DNA of 64,000 bases from an uncultured Lachnospiraceae bacterium (GCA_947625755.1 CANQPJ010000007.1:56059-120058), one strand, 5' to 3'. Positions 46,093 to 56,724 are shown, counted from the stretch's first letter. Notes: a model not told the origin generated them from the letters alone. Made by a program: numbers and translations.

Positions 46093-47820
46093 ATGTTCCG
46101 ATTATTGAGATATTTAAAAGATTATAAAAAAGAATCATTTCTTGCCCCCTTATTTAAAATGCTGGAGGCTTTCTTTGATTTGCTCGTCCCATTGGTAGTA
46201 GCGGTCATTATCGATAATGGTATTGCCAAAAGGGATATTGGCTTTGTCCTAAAAATGGGACTGGTGCTTTTACTTCTTGCAGTAGTCGGTCTGGCATTTT
46301 CCATTACCGCCCAGTATTTTGCGGCAAAAGCATCTGCCGGATTTGGAAAAAGGCTGCGGCATGACCTGTTTGAACATATTCAGAATTTATCTTACACACA
46401 GATAGATAAATATGGCGCTTCAACTTTTATTACGCGAATGACAGCAGACATTAACCAGATTCAGGCACAGGTCAACATGGTGCTGCGTTTATTACTGCGT
46501 TCTCCCTTTATCGTGTTTGGAGCCATGATTATGGCATTTTTTGTAGATTTTAAAACTGCATTGATATTTGCAGTATCCATTCCGGGACTGTCAGTCATTG
46601 TTTACGGGATTATGCTGATTACCATTCCCCTTTATAAAAAAGTGCAGGGAATGCTCGATAAAGTAATGGGAAGCACAAGGGAAAATTTGAGCGGCACAAG
46701 AGTAATCAGAGCATTTAATAAGGAACAGGATGAGATTATCCACTATAATAGAGAAAATGAGCTGTTGAATAAATTTCAGATTTTTGCAGGAAGAATTTCT
46801 ACACTGATGAATCCTGCGACATATATTATGGTAAATTTTGCGATAATCGCTATTCTCTGGGTCGGAGGACAAAGAGTAGAGAGCGGTTTTCTGTCACAGG
46901 GCGAAGTAGTCGCTCTGGTAAATTACATGTCACAGATTTTGATAGAATTAATAAAACTTGCGAGTCTGATTATTAATTTAACGAAAGCCTTTGCCAGTGC
47001 CAGACGTGTTAATGACATATTTGATATACATGAGGAAACGGATGAGGGAAAGCTCACGAGCGGTATTGACAATACTATAAAAGTTGAATTTGAAAATGTC
47101 TCTTTGAAATATGAAGGAGCAGGTGCAGCTTCTATTCAAAATGTTAATATTAAGGTAAAACCGGGAGAAACGATTGGAGTTATCGGTGGAACAGGTTCGG
47201 GAAAAACGACACTGGTTAATATGATTCCGGGATTTTATAATGCTACGGAAGGTGTTGTAAGAATAGATGGTTCAGATATTAAAGATTATAAGAAATCAGC
47301 ATTGAGAAAAAAGATTGGCGTAGTTCCGCAAAAAGCGCTTTTATTTCAGGGAACTATTCGCAGTAATCTTTTATGGGGAAATCATGACGTTGCAGAAGAT
47401 GATTTAATTGAAGCATTAAAAAATTCCCAAAGCTACGATTTTGTTATGGAAAAAGAGAAGGGATTGGATACTGAAGTGACACAATCGGGAAAGAATTTTT
47501 CCGGCGGACAAAAGCAGAGATTAACGATTGCCAGAGCTTTAGTAAGGAAACCGGAGATTCTTATATTAGATGACAGTTCATCTGCATTGGATTTTGCCAC
47601 AGAGGCAAAACTCCGGGCGGCGATTAAAAAATTAAAAGACGTTACTACCTTTATTGTATCCCAAAGAACATCGTCCATTATGCATTCAGACCAGATTATT
47701 GTATTAGATGATGGTCAGGTCGTAGGATTGGGAACCCATGAAAGTCTGTTAGCAGACTGTGATGTTTATAAAGAGATATACGAATCACAGTTTAAGCAGC
47801 CGGCAAAGGAGGGAAGATAA
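46093..47820 (+). CDS. ABC exporter, half-transporter with degenerate nucleotide site
   Basis: 575 residues with six membrane helices and then a nucleotide-binding domain. Walker A GGTGSGKTTL is at ~365, the signature is FSGGQKQRL and Walker B is ILILDDSSSALD. The catalytic Glu after Walker B is replaced by Asp, and the switch His is Gln (FIVSQRTSS). This is the non-catalytic partner pattern of heterodimeric exporters. AAAGGAAAAGAGAG precedes the start. The partner gene begins immediately after the stop, so a heterodimer is likely. Substrate unknown (lipid, drug or peptide). Confidence 0.9.
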   Translation: MFRLLRYLKDYKKESFLAPLFKMLEAFFDLLVPLVVAVIIDNGIAKRDIGFVLKMGLVLLLLAVVGLAFSITAQYFAAKASAGFGKRLRHDLFEHIQNLSYTQIDKYGASTFITRMTADINQIQAQVNMVLRLLLRSPFIVFGAMIMAFFVDFKTALIFAVSIPGLSVIVYGIMLITIPLYKKVQGMLDKVMGSTRENLSGTRVIRAFNKEQDEIIHYNRENELLNKFQIFAGRISTLMNPATYIMVNFAIIAILWVGGQRVESGFLSQGEVVALVNYMSQILIELIKLASLIINLTKAFASARRVNDIFDIHEETDEGKLTSGIDNTIKVEFENVSLKYEGAGAASIQNVNIKVKPGETIGVIGGTGSGKTTLVNMIPGFYNATEGVVRIDGSDIKDYKKSALRKKIGVVPQKALLFQGTIRSNLLWGNHDVAEDDLIEALKNSQSYDFVMEKEKGLDTEVTQSGKNFSGGQKQRLTIARALVRKPEILILDDSSSALDFATEAKLRAAIKKLKDVTTFIVSQRTSSIMHSDQIIVLDDGQVVGLGTHESLLADCDVYKEIYESQFKQPAKEGR

Positions 47821-49572
47821 ATGAATCATATGATTTCACAAAAATCAGCCCTGAAAGAGCTGGCAAAAAAAATCAAAAAGTATTGGTATATAATGGCGGC
47901 TTCCGGGATACTTGCTTTGGTTTATGTAATATTGTCCCTCTATATTCCCAAGCTGATTGGTTATGGGACCGATGAAATTATCGCACAGGGTAAGGTGAAT
48001 TTTGACGGATTAAAAAATGTTATTGGGCAAATTTTTATCTATACACTGATTTCGGCAGCAGCATGGTGGATTATGGGGCTTTGTAATAACCGGATTACAT
48101 ATCATGTAATTCGTGATATTAGACAGGAGATTTTTGCGAAAATTCAAAGTCTGCCGGTAAGCTACATTGATTCCCGTTCCAGCGGGGATATTGTAAACAA
48201 TGTGATTACAGATGTTGACCAGCTGGCGGACGGACTACTGATGGGATTTTCAAATCTCTTTACAGGGGTTATCACCATATTGTTTACACTCATATTTATG
48301 ATACAGATTAATTGGAAAATTGCTCTTGTTGTAATCTGCATTACGCCACTTTCCTTTTTTGTTGCCGGATTTATAGCAAAAAGGACTTATTATATGTTTC
48401 GGAGGCAGTCCGAAATCCGTGGAACGCAGACAGGAATTGTAGATGAAGTTTTAAGCGGTCTGAAGGTGGTGAAAGCTTTTGGACAGGAAGAAAGCATGCT
48501 GGCTGATTTTGACGATACCAACGATATTTTATATGAGGTAAACAAAAAGGCAACCTTTTTTTCTTCCATTACCAATCCGGGTACACGTTTTGTAAATAAT
48601 ATTGTGTATGCCGGCGTTGCTATCTGCGGCGGGCTTGAAGCTATTATGACCGGTGGAATTACTGTGGGCGGACTTATGGCAGTGTTAAGTTATGCCACCC
48701 AATACACAAAACCGTTTAACGAAATCTCCGGTGTAATTACAGAATTGCAGAATGCGATTGCATGCAGTGCCAGAGTATTTTCAGTGATTGCAGAAGAGCC
48801 GGTAATGGATGTGGAAGAAAATCAAAATACTGTTTTAACTGATGTTTCAGGCAAAGTAGATATTGATAAAGTAGATTTTTCTTACAATCCAAATAAAAAG
48901 CTGATTCAGGATTTAAATCTTCATATTAAACCGGGACAAAGAGTAGCGATTGTAGGTCCTACGGGCTGTGGAAAAACAACGATTATTAATCTTTTAATGC
49001 GGTTTTATGACGTTAATTCCGGAGAAATAAAAGTAGACAACAGAAATATACAGGATGTGACACGCCGGAGTCTTCGTGATTCTTATGGAATGGTACTTCA
49101 GGAAACATGGCTTCAAAATGCAACAGTAGCAGAAAATATTGCCATGGCAAATCCGGACGCCACACGGGAAGAAATTATTAAGGCGGCAAAACAAAGTCAC
49201 GCACATGGATTTATTAAGCGCCTTCCGGAAAAGTACGATACAATCATAGGAGAAGAAGGGGGAAATCTCTCCCAAGGTCAGAAACAGCTGCTATGTATTG
49301 CACGAGTGATGTTAAATCTACCACCAATGCTTATATTAGATGAGGCAACCTCTTCTATAGATACCCGGACGGAAATGAAGATACAACGCGCCTTTAATAA
49401 AATGATGCAAGACCGTACCACCTTTATTGTAGCCCACAGATTATCTACAATTAAGGAAGCGGATATAATTCTTGTAATGAATGCAGGAAAAATCATCGAG
49501 CAGGGAAATCACGAAGAGTTGTTGGAAAAGAAAGGATTTTATTATAATTTGTATAACAGTCAGTATCAATAG
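47821..49572 (+). CDS. ABC exporter, catalytic half-transporter
   Basis: 583 residues, six membrane helices plus a nucleotide-binding domain. Walker A GPTGCGKTTI at ~379, signature LSQGQKQLL, Walker B LILDEATSSID with the catalytic Glu, and switch His in FIVAHRLSTIKEAD. These canonical residues complement the degenerate partner at 46093, as in TM287/288-type heterodimers. It starts directly after the partner stop. Efflux substrate unknown. Confidence 0.92.
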   Translation: MNHMISQKSALKELAKKIKKYWYIMAASGILALVYVILSLYIPKLIGYGTDEIIAQGKVNFDGLKNVIGQIFIYTLISAAAWWIMGLCNNRITYHVIRDIRQEIFAKIQSLPVSYIDSRSSGDIVNNVITDVDQLADGLLMGFSNLFTGVITILFTLIFMIQINWKIALVVICITPLSFFVAGFIAKRTYYMFRRQSEIRGTQTGIVDEVLSGLKVVKAFGQEESMLADFDDTNDILYEVNKKATFFSSITNPGTRFVNNIVYAGVAICGGLEAIMTGGITVGGLMAVLSYATQYTKPFNEISGVITELQNAIACSARVFSVIAEEPVMDVEENQNTVLTDVSGKVDIDKVDFSYNPNKKLIQDLNLHIKPGQRVAIVGPTGCGKTTIINLLMRFYDVNSGEIKVDNRNIQDVTRRSLRDSYGMVLQETWLQNATVAENIAMANPDATREEIIKAAKQSHAHGFIKRLPEKYDTIIGEEGGNLSQGQKQLLCIARVMLNLPPMLILDEATSSIDTRTEMKIQRAFNKMMQDRTTFIVAHRLSTIKEADIILVMNAGKIIEQGNHEELLEKKGFYYNLYNSQYQ

Positions 49573-49580
49573 ATTGTATG

Positions 49581-49626
49581 AAAAAAGCAGGTTCTTCAGA
49601 TGTCATAAGAAGAGCCTGCTTTTTTT
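49581..49626. terminator. bidirectional terminator
   Basis: AAAAAAGCAGGTTCTT pairs with AAGAGCCTGCTTTTTT, two wobble or mismatched pairs. It ends the ABC operon and spoVB. Confidence 0.85.
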
Positions 49627-49635
49627 CATGTCTTT

Positions 49636-51141
49636 TTACCCGGCTTTTAATTCTTTTAACCGCCGGAGTAAAAAGTACAAAAATACTCCTATAAGGACAA
49701 TTCCACTGATTCCAGAAGAAATAAAGCTGAATAATCTCCCCTGAATTGCTGCAAAACTTAATATGTATTTTACAAGCCAGCCGGCTGATATACTGCATGC
49801 CACCCATATCACGGGAAAAATAATATTGTCCATACAGTCAAAAGAAAAATTAATATCTTTTTTAATATATCGTCCATGTAAAAGTGTAGTTATCAAATCG
49901 CTTCCAAGTAATCCCCATAAATAACCGACAATACCTACTTTAGGAACGAGAAACCAAAGGCAGCCCAGCCGTATTAATGTTCCTATAACATTGTGAACAA
50001 AAGCGGCATTGGTGTGACCCAGCCCGTGCAGGATAGAACCCATTGTGATAGATAAATACATAAAAGGGCAAAGCCATGCCAGTATTTTTATATAATCGCC
50101 TGCCTGAGAATGACCGAAAACCGTTCCCCCGATAAAGTCTCCGAAATATAAAAAAAATCCAATAAAAAATATTCCCATAATTGTAGAAAACCAAATAGAT
50201 ATTTCTGTAGTTTTTCTAATCTGTAATCTGTTGCCGGATGTGTTTGCGCCGGCAATGGCAGGTAATATCATAGTTGAAACAGAACTGTTTATGGCTGATG
50301 GAAAAGAAATGACCGGAAGCGCCATTCCCGTTAAAATACCATACAGACTGAGTGCGGTGTCGGAGGATAATCCGCTTTTTACTAATACAATGGGTACCAA
50401 AATGGCTTCAAAACATTGTAAAAAAGTAATCATGATTTTGTTGATTGTTAATATGTAAGATACGGAAAAAAGCTTTTTCATGGAGGAAAAAAGCTGATTT
50501 ACTTTTATGGAATATCCTTTTTCTCCGCTGAGGGCTATAATGCAGAAAAGCGCACCAAAGCATTCAGAGATAATCATGGAGTAAACAGCCAGCATAGGCG
50601 TTGCTTCAATGTGATTTCCCGCGCAGACAATTCCAAAAATAAATATTGCCGCAACTTTTACAATCTGTTCCAGAATGGACGAAACTGCCGGGACAAACGT
50701 TCTTTTCATTCCAAGATAAAATCCTGCAATGCATGCATGGAAAGAAGCCAATGGAATGGTGACAGAGGCATATTTTAACAGCTCATAACATTCGGCGTTT
50801 TTAATGATATATACAGAAATCGGCTGGGCATAAAAATAAAGAACGAGCATGGTGATGGCTGAAAGTCCCAAAGACATCACCAGACTGCTGATTAAAAGCA
50901 TAAACCGGTTTGCTTTACTTTTACTTTCCGCAACAAACCTTGATACTGCAATCTGGATTCCTCCGCAGCTTACAGCAATGCAGAATCCAAGTACGGGAAA
51001 AATCAGTTGAAAAATTCCCATACCCTTTGCACCTATTAGGTTTGATAAGAATATTCTATATAAGAAGCCGAGAACTCTACTTGTCAAAGTGGCAATTGTA
51101 AGCACAATTGTACCTTTGATAATTTGTTTTTTTACAGACAT
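49636..51141 (-). CDS. spoVB: SpoVB/MurJ-like polysaccharide or lipid flippase
   Basis: 501-residue MOP-superfamily protein with ~14 membrane helices. The start VKKQIIKGTIVLTIATLTSRVLGFLYRI (in part) and GIFQLIFPV are typical of SpoVB and related exporters. SpoVB helps build the spore cortex. Other family members flip polysaccharide precursors, so the sporulation role is inferred from overall similarity. No good ribosome binding site is visible before the ATG, which makes the exact start uncertain. Confidence 0.85.
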   Translation of the reverse strand: MSVKKQIIKGTIVLTIATLTSRVLGFLYRIFLSNLIGAKGMGIFQLIFPVLGFCIAVSCGGIQIAVSRFVAESKSKANRFMLLISSLVMSLGLSAITMLVLYFYAQPISVYIIKNAECYELLKYASVTIPLASFHACIAGFYLGMKRTFVPAVSSILEQIVKVAAIFIFGIVCAGNHIEATPMLAVYSMIISECFGALFCIIALSGEKGYSIKVNQLFSSMKKLFSVSYILTINKIMITFLQCFEAILVPIVLVKSGLSSDTALSLYGILTGMALPVISFPSAINSSVSTMILPAIAGANTSGNRLQIRKTTEISIWFSTIMGIFFIGFFLYFGDFIGGTVFGHSQAGDYIKILAWLCPFMYLSITMGSILHGLGHTNAAFVHNVIGTLIRLGCLWFLVPKVGIVGYLWGLLGSDLITTLLHGRYIKKDINFSFDCMDNIIFPVIWVACSISAGWLVKYILSFAAIQGRLFSFISSGISGIVLIGVFLYFLLRRLKELKAG

Positions 51142-51224
51142 ATGATTACAAAAATACTTGTTTATTACAATCTATTCTAAATCATAGAAAAAATACTAGA
51201 AACATAATAAAAAAGGAGCAAACC

Positions 51225-52349
51225 ATGATATATTTGGATAATGCCGCCACAACAAAAATGTGTGATGAGGCAGTACAGGCAATGGAACCGTATTTAAATG
51301 AAATGTACGGCAATCCTTCAGGAATATATAATTTGTCAAAGATGGCAAAAGAGATAGTAGACAGCGCAAGAGAAAATATTGCGGATGCAATTCATACAAA
51401 ACCGGAAAATATTTTTTTTACTTCAGGAGGCACAGAATCAGATAACTGGGTTTTAGAAAATGCACATAATTTTGGAAACCATATTATAACATCATCTATA
51501 GAGCATCATGCCATTTTAAATAAATGTGCAAGTATGGAAAAAGAAGGAATGGATATTTCATATATTGGAACTGACCGGGAAGGAGTCGTTAATCCATACG
51601 AAATAGCAGACCGGATAAGAAATGATACGGCGTTAATTTCCATTATGTTTGCCAATAATGAGATTGGAACCATACAGCCAATTAAAGAAATTGGAGAAAT
51701 TGCAAAAGAGTATCATATTATGTTTCATACGGATGCGGTGCAGGCATTTTGTCATGTACCGATTGATGTTGAAAATCTTGGAATTGATATGTTGAGTGCA
51801 AGCAGCCACAAATTCCATGGACCAAAAGGCATAGGCTTTCTGTATGTGCGGGAACCCGAAAAAATGCTGCCTCTCATTTATGGAGGCGGACAGGAAAGGG
51901 GAAAAAGAGCAGGTACGGAAAATGTCATAGGAATTGCAGGAATGAGTGCGGCTGTTGTGGAAGCAATGAAAAATCTGGACAAAAGAATGAAAAAAGAGAC
52001 GGAATTAAGAAATTATTTAATTAACAGGGTTTTAAGGGAAATCCCGTATGTCAGACTAAATGGTCACGCTTCAAAACGATTACCCGGAAATGCCAACTTT
52101 ACCATTGCAGGTATTGACGGAACCTCTCTGGTCGTATTAATGGACAATGACGGAATATGCGTCTCTTCAGGGTCTGCATGTTCCGCCGGTGATGATTCCG
52201 CTTCCCATGTAATCACAGCGATTGGCGTGCCGGAGCAATACGCATATGGTACAATCCGAATTACACTGTGTGCTGATAATACAAAAGAAGAAATAGATTA
52301 TACCATTCATTGTTTGAAAGAAAATGTAAGAAAAATGCGTTCTATGTAG
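51225..52349 (+). CDS. cysteine desulfurase (NifS/IscS family)
   Basis: 374-residue PLP enzyme. IYLDNAATTKMCDEAV, FTSGGTESDNW, the PLP Lys in SSHKFHGPKGIGFLYV and the catalytic loop VSSGSACSAGDDS are present. It takes sulfur from cysteine for iron-sulfur clusters or tRNA thiolation. No iscU or mnmA gene lies next to it in this window, so its partner is not evident. AAAGGAGC precedes the ATG. Confidence 0.95.
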   Translation: MIYLDNAATTKMCDEAVQAMEPYLNEMYGNPSGIYNLSKMAKEIVDSARENIADAIHTKPENIFFTSGGTESDNWVLENAHNFGNHIITSSIEHHAILNKCASMEKEGMDISYIGTDREGVVNPYEIADRIRNDTALISIMFANNEIGTIQPIKEIGEIAKEYHIMFHTDAVQAFCHVPIDVENLGIDMLSASSHKFHGPKGIGFLYVREPEKMLPLIYGGGQERGKRAGTENVIGIAGMSAAVVEAMKNLDKRMKKETELRNYLINRVLREIPYVRLNGHASKRLPGNANFTIAGIDGTSLVVLMDNDGICVSSGSACSAGDDSASHVITAIGVPEQYAYGTIRITLCADNTKEEIDYTIHCLKENVRKMRSM

Positions 52350-52382
52350 AGGAAAGGTACCCTTAACAGGATTATCTTTACA

Positions 52383-52443
52383 AAAAGAAACAACTGCCGG
52401 ATTTTCAAATGTTTATTGAAATTGGGCAGTTGTTTCTTTTTTA
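52383..52443. terminator. bidirectional terminator
   Basis: AAAAGAAACAACTGCC pairs with GGCAGTTGTTTCTTTT across an imperfect inner stem. It lies between converging genes. Confidence 0.85.
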
Positions 52444-52459
52444 TTTTTATAGGTAATTG

Positions 52460-53230
52460 TTATTCCTTTGTATAGACCTTCAGATTGAATTTTTCAATCA
52501 GTTCCATGACTGTGTTAAACCCATATCCGATGAAGCCTGCCTGATGGGCGTCAGAGCCTACAGTTACATATTTTCCTCCCAGTTCTGTATATCTTTGAAG
52601 AATATCTGTGTGAGGGTTTGGAAAAGAAAATCCTTTTGCCAGATTTCCTGTATTTATCTCCAGTTTAATATCTTTGGAAATGATGAAGCGTAATATTTCA
52701 TCAATGACATCACTGTAATCGGATGGAGAGTAGTTACTGTCCTTGTTTGGATTGTACTTTATCAGATAGTCCATATGTCCTAAAGTATCAATTTGATGAA
52801 ACATTTTTAGTCCTTCCAATAAAGTATTAAAATAAAGTTCAAAAACTTCTCTATCCTTTTTATCTTTCCAAAATTGTGAATAATAAGGGTCCATATTGTT
52901 TACAATATGACAGGAACCAATTACAAAATCGAACGCATTAGAAGCAATCAGGTTCTGGCATTGGGTTTTGGTGTCTTTCATAAGACCGAGTTCAATGCCT
53001 TTTATAATATGAATCTGATTTGCATATTTTTCTCTTGCATGATTGATGGCAGAAGAATATTCCTTTTCATTGATATAAGGATGCTCTTCAGGATCAGGCC
53101 AGTTAAAATCCTGATGGTCTGTAATTGCAATTTGCTGCATTCCAAGAGTAATGGCGCGGGTTATAATATTGTCTATTTTTTCATCAGAGTCAAAAGAAAA
53201 CTCACTATGAACATGATAATCTGAAAGCAT
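52460..53230 (-). CDS. PHP-domain phosphatase, HisJ (histidinol-phosphatase) type
   Basis: 256 residues, with the start placed at 53230, where GGAGAAG lies three bases upstream on the reverse strand. The frame continues to 53257 without a signal. Metal ligands are visible: LSDYHVHSEFS, ITDHQDFN, GIELGL, GSCHIVNN, DTLGHMDY and VGSDAHQAG. These match the PHP domain of HisJ, which hydrolyses histidinol phosphate. No other his genes are near, so another phosphoester substrate is possible. Confidence 0.85.
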   Translation of the reverse strand: MLSDYHVHSEFSFDSDEKIDNIITRAITLGMQQIAITDHQDFNWPDPEEHPYINEKEYSSAINHAREKYANQIHIIKGIELGLMKDTKTQCQNLIASNAFDFVIGSCHIVNNMDPYYSQFWKDKKDREVFELYFNTLLEGLKMFHQIDTLGHMDYLIKYNPNKDSNYSPSDYSDVIDEILRFIISKDIKLEINTGNLAKGFSFPNPHTDILQRYTELGGKYVTVGSDAHQAGFIGYGFNTVMELIEKFNLKVYTKE

Positions 53231-53432
53231 AATCTTCTCCAATCTATTTATTTGCATGGGAATACAGTTTAGCTAATAGCCACAGTTTGACCAACAGCTT
53301 AAATGACACAATTTAAATATAACAAATTGCCTGCAAGCCGTCAATTTGCTATATTTCAGCCGTAATGTGTGGCTATACTACTACAAATTGACAAAAATTT
53401 AACAAAAATCCAAGAAAAACCATAAAAATACC

Positions 53433-53461
53433 TTGATATTTATAAATTATTTATGTAAAAT
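53433..53461 (+). promoter_or_regulatory. promoter of the glycolytic run (gap)
   Basis: TTGATA (53433-53438), 17 bases, TAAAAT (53456-53461). The 266-bp gap before it also holds a TTGACA (53388-53393) without a matching -10 and AT-rich sequence. I see no CggR-type regulator gene. Confidence 0.65.
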
Positions 53462-53523
53462 AAGCAATAGGTTAATGTTAATTAACAAAATTTATTCTTT
53501 ATATTATTAGGAGGAAAAATCAA

Positions 53524-54540
53524 ATGGCAGTTAAAGTTGCAATTAATGGATTTGGACGTATTGGACGTCTTGCTTTCAGACAGATGTTTGGTGCTGAAGG
53601 TTACGAAGTAGTAGCTATCAATGACTTAACAAGTCCTAAAATGTTAGCTCATTTATTAAAGTATGATTCATCACAGGGTAAATATGAAAAAGCTGATACA
53701 GTTTCAGCTACAGAAGATTCTATCATCGTGGATGGAAAAGAAATTAAAATTTATGCAGAAGCAGATGCTTCCAAGTGCCCTTGGGGAGAACTTAACGTAG
53801 ACGTTGTTTTAGAGTGTACAGGTTTCTATACATCCAAAGCAAAAGCACAGGCACATATTGATGCCGGTGCAAGAAAGGTTGTTATTTCAGCTCCTGCTGG
53901 AAATGATCTTCCTACAATCGTTTACAATACAAACCATGAGACATTAAAAGCAGATGACACAATTATTTCAGCTGCTTCATGTACAACAAACTGTCTGGCA
54001 CCTATGGCTGATGCTCTTAACAAGTATGCAGAAATCCAGTCAGGTATCATGGTAACAATTCATGCTTACACAGGTGATCAGATGACTCTTGACGGACCAC
54101 AGAGAAAAGGTGATTTAAGAAGATCAAGAGCTGCAGCAGTTAATATCGTACCGAACTCAACAGGTGCTGCAAAGGCTATCGGATTAGTTATTCCGGAATT
54201 AAACGGTAAGTTAATTGGTTCTGCACAAAGAGTTCCTACACCAACAGGTTCAACTACTATTTTAACAGCAGTTGTTAAGGGAAAAGATGTTACGGTTGAA
54301 GGAATCAACGCAGCTATGAAAGCAGCAGCAAACGAATCTTATGGATACAATGAAGATGAAATCGTATCATCAGATATTGTTGGTATGAGATATGGTTCTT
54401 TATTTGATGCTACACAGACAATGGTTGCTAAAGTTGATGATGACACATATGAAGTACAGGTTGTTTCATGGTATGATAATGAAAACTCATACACAAGCCA
54501 GATGGTTAGAACCATTAAGTATTTCTCAGAATTGGCATAA
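53524..54540 (+). CDS. gap: glyceraldehyde-3-phosphate dehydrogenase
   Basis: 338-residue NAD-type [21 protein letters not shown] starts the NAD domain. The catalytic Cys is in [17 protein letters not shown] (~residue 153). Asp in [11 protein letters not shown] suits NAD. AGGAGG precedes the ATG. Codon use (GCT, GGT, ACA, CTT) is typical of the most expressed genes here. First gene of the glycolytic run; followed by a terminator-like hairpin before pgk. Confidence 0.98.
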   Translation: MAVKVAINGFGRIGRLAFRQMFGAEGYEVVAINDLTSPKMLAHLLKYDSSQGKYEKADTVSATEDSIIVDGKEIKIYAEADASKCPWGELNVDVVLECTGFYTSKAKAQAHIDAGARKVVISAPAGNDLPTIVYNTNHETLKADDTIISAASCTTNCLAPMADALNKYAEIQSGIMVTIHAYTGDQMTLDGPQRKGDLRRSRAAAVNIVPNSTGAAKAIGLVIPELNGKLIGSAQRVPTPTGSTTILTAVVKGKDVTVEGINAAMKAAANESYGYNEDEIVSSDIVGMRYGSLFDATQTMVAKVDDDTYEVQVVSWYDNENSYTSQMVRTIKYFSELA

Positions 54541-54565
54541 AACAATTATAAAAATTAGATCCAAA

Positions 54566-54597
54566 GGGGTCCGGCTTTGATGGGCCGGACTCTTTTC
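54566..54597 (+). terminator. terminator-like hairpin between gap and pgk
   Basis: GTCCGGC (54569-54575) pairs with GCCGGAC (54584-54590), extended by GGG/TCT, followed by TTTT. The pgk start is only 19 bases beyond it. It probably works as a partial terminator or mRNA end. Confidence 0.8.
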
Positions 54598-54615
54598 ATA
54601 TGAAAGGAGCAAAAT

Positions 54616-55821
54616 ATGCTAAATAAAAAATCAGTTGATGACATCAACGTAAAAGGATTAAAGGTTTTAGTTCGTTGTGACTTTAATGTGCCTTTAAAGG
54701 ATGGAGTTATTACAGATGAAAACCGTCTTGTAGCAGCTCTTCCGACAATTAAAAAATTAATTAATGATGGTGGAAAAGTGATTCTTTGCTCCCATCTTGG
54801 AAAACCGAAGGGAGAGCCAAAACCGGAATTATCACTTGCACCGGTTGCAGTAAGGCTTTCTGAATTATTAGGTCAGGAAGTTAAGTTTGCAGCTGACGAT
54901 AATGTAGTTGGCGAGAATGCAAAGGCAGCAGTAGACGCTATGAATGATGGAGATGTTGTACTTCTGCAGAATACCCGTTACAGAGCAGAAGAGACAAAGA
55001 ACGGTGAGGCATTCTCAAAAGAACTGGCTTCTCTTTGCGATGTATTTGTAAATGATGCTTTTGGTACAGCACACAGAGCCCACTGCTCTAATGTTGGCGT
55101 AACGGAATACGTTGATACAGCAGTTGTCGGCTATTTAATGCAGAAAGAAATAGATTTCCTTGGAAATGCAGTAAACAACCCGGTGAGACCTTTTGTAGCT
55201 ATTCTTGGCGGCGCAAAGGTTGCGGACAAGTTAAATGTTATCAATAACTTACTTGAAAAATGTGATACTTTAATTATTGGCGGCGGTATGGCATATACCT
55301 TTGTTAAAGCACAGGGTGGAAAAGTTGGTGATTCTTTAGTAGATGATACAAAACTTGATTACTGTTTAGATATGATGAAAAAGGCCGAACAGCTTGGAAA
55401 GAAATTATTGCTGCCGGTTGATACAGTCGCAGCAGCAGGTTTTCCGGATCCTATCGATGCAGAGATAGAAACGGAAGTCGTTGCAACAGATGCCATTCCG
55501 GAAGGAAAAGAAGGTCTTGACATTGGACCAAAAACAAGAGAAGTTTTTGCGGAAGCTGTTAAGAATGCAAAGACAGTTGTATGGAACGGACCTATGGGTG
55601 TTTCAGAAAATCCATGTCTTGCAGCAGGTACGATTGCGGTTGCAGAAGCATTAGCTGAAACAGACGCTACAACAATTATCGGCGGTGGTGATTCAGCAGC
55701 AGCAGTAAATAACCTTGGATTTGGTGATAAAATGACTCATATTTCAACAGGCGGAGGAGCTTCTCTTGAATTTCTTGAGGGCAAAGACCTGCCGGGTGTT
55801 GTAGCAGCAAACGATAAATAA
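54616..55821 (+). CDS. pgk: phosphoglycerate kinase
   Basis: 401-residue Pgk. [17 protein letters not shown]-like [24 protein letters not shown] and the nucleotide site [15 protein letters not shown] are present. Makes ATP and 3-phosphoglycerate. AAAGGAGC precedes the ATG. It is separated from tpiA by 119 bp with a large RNA hairpin. Confidence 0.98.
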   Translation: MLNKKSVDDINVKGLKVLVRCDFNVPLKDGVITDENRLVAALPTIKKLINDGGKVILCSHLGKPKGEPKPELSLAPVAVRLSELLGQEVKFAADDNVVGENAKAAVDAMNDGDVVLLQNTRYRAEETKNGEAFSKELASLCDVFVNDAFGTAHRAHCSNVGVTEYVDTAVVGYLMQKEIDFLGNAVNNPVRPFVAILGGAKVADKLNVINNLLEKCDTLIIGGGMAYTFVKAQGGKVGDSLVDDTKLDYCLDMMKKAEQLGKKLLLPVDTVAAAGFPDPIDAEIETEVVATDAIPEGKEGLDIGPKTREVFAEAVKNAKTVVWNGPMGVSENPCLAAGTIAVAEALAETDATTIIGGGDSAAAVNNLGFGDKMTHISTGGGASLEFLEGKDLPGVVAANDK

Positions 55822-55833
55822 TGTGATTGAGTT

Positions 55834-55905
55834 GGATATAACATGTAGCAGAAAAATGCGGTTGTGCCTGCACAGTTAAGCATCTTATCTGCTATATGTA
55901 TATCC
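55834..55905 (+). other. large intercistronic stem-loop between pgk and tpiA
   Basis: Arms at 55834-55851 (GGATATAACATGTAGCAG) and 55889-55905 (CTGCTATATGTATATCC) pair with one bulge and one G-U. The inner loop contains TGTGC-CT-GCACA (55863-55874) closed by ATGC/GCAT. The result is a ~72-base branched or extended hairpin without a U tract, so it is not a terminator. Confidence 0.8.
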
Positions 55906-55940
55906 ATCAGATGTTTAATTTATGAAACAGGAGAATAAAT

Positions 55941-56690
55941 ATGAGAAAGAAAATTATCGCAGGCAACTGGAAAATGAACAAAACTCCAAGTGAGGCAGTT
56001 GCACTGATTAACGAATTAAAGCCTTTAGTAGCAAATGATGAAGTTGACGTAGTATTCTGCGTACCTGCAGTTGATTTAGTTCCTGCAATAGAAGCAGCTA
56101 AAGGCACGAATATTAACATTGGCGCCGAAAACATGTATTTTGAAGAGAGCGGTGCTTATACAGGTGAGATTGCGCCGAACATGCTTACAGACATTGGCGT
56201 AAAATATGTTATTATCGGACATTCTGAAAGAAGAGAATATTTTGCTGAAACAGATGAGACAGTAAACAAAAAAGTATTAAAGGCTTTCGAACATGGTATT
56301 ACGCCAATTATTTGCTGCGGAGAGACTCTGGAGCAGAGAGAGCAGGGAATTACCATTGATTTTATTCGTCAGCAAATTAAGATTGCATTTTTGAATGTGA
56401 CAGCAGAGCAGGCAGAAAAAGCAGTAATTGCCTATGAGCCAATCTGGGCAATTGGAACAGGAAAGACTGCTACATCTGATCAGGCTGAAGAAGTATGTGC
56501 AGCAATCAGAGAGTGTATCGGAGAAATCTATGATGACACTACAGCTGCTGCAATCAGAATCCAGTACGGCGGTTCCATGAACGCTGGAAATGCAGCAGAA
56601 TTACTTGCAAAACCGGATATTGACGGCGGTCTGGTCGGCGGTGCCAGCTTAAAACCTGACTTTGGTCAGATTGTTAATTATAATAAATAA
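55941..56690 (+). CDS. tpiA: triosephosphate isomerase
   Basis: 249-residue TIM barrel. The catalytic Lys is in AGNWKMNK, His in [11 protein letters not shown] and Glu in [25 protein letters not shown] is the phosphate-binding end. AGGAG precedes the ATG. It lies in the usual gap-pgk-tpi order. Confidence 0.98.
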   Translation: MRKKIIAGNWKMNKTPSEAVALINELKPLVANDEVDVVFCVPAVDLVPAIEAAKGTNINIGAENMYFEESGAYTGEIAPNMLTDIGVKYVIIGHSERREYFAETDETVNKKVLKAFEHGITPIICCGETLEQREQGITIDFIRQQIKIAFLNVTAEQAEKAVIAYEPIWAIGTGKTATSDQAEEVCAAIRECIGEIYDDTTAAAIRIQYGGSMNAGNAAELLAKPDIDGGLVGGASLKPDFGQIVNYNK

Positions 56691-56700
56691 TAATATATGC

Positions 56701-56724
56701 AGGACACTGTTTAGGCAGTGTTCT
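56701..56724 (+). terminator. short hairpin between tpiA and the beta-helix gene
   Basis: AGGACACTG and CAGTGTTCT pair (one G-T) with a TTTAGG loop. There is no U tract after it, so it is more likely an RNA-processing or stability element than a full terminator. Confidence 0.55.

Noticed and set aside
53388..53393. TTGACA as the main gap promoter
   Set aside because: No acceptable -10 sequence lies 16-18 bases downstream; the TTGATA/TAAAAT pair at 53433-53461 fits better.
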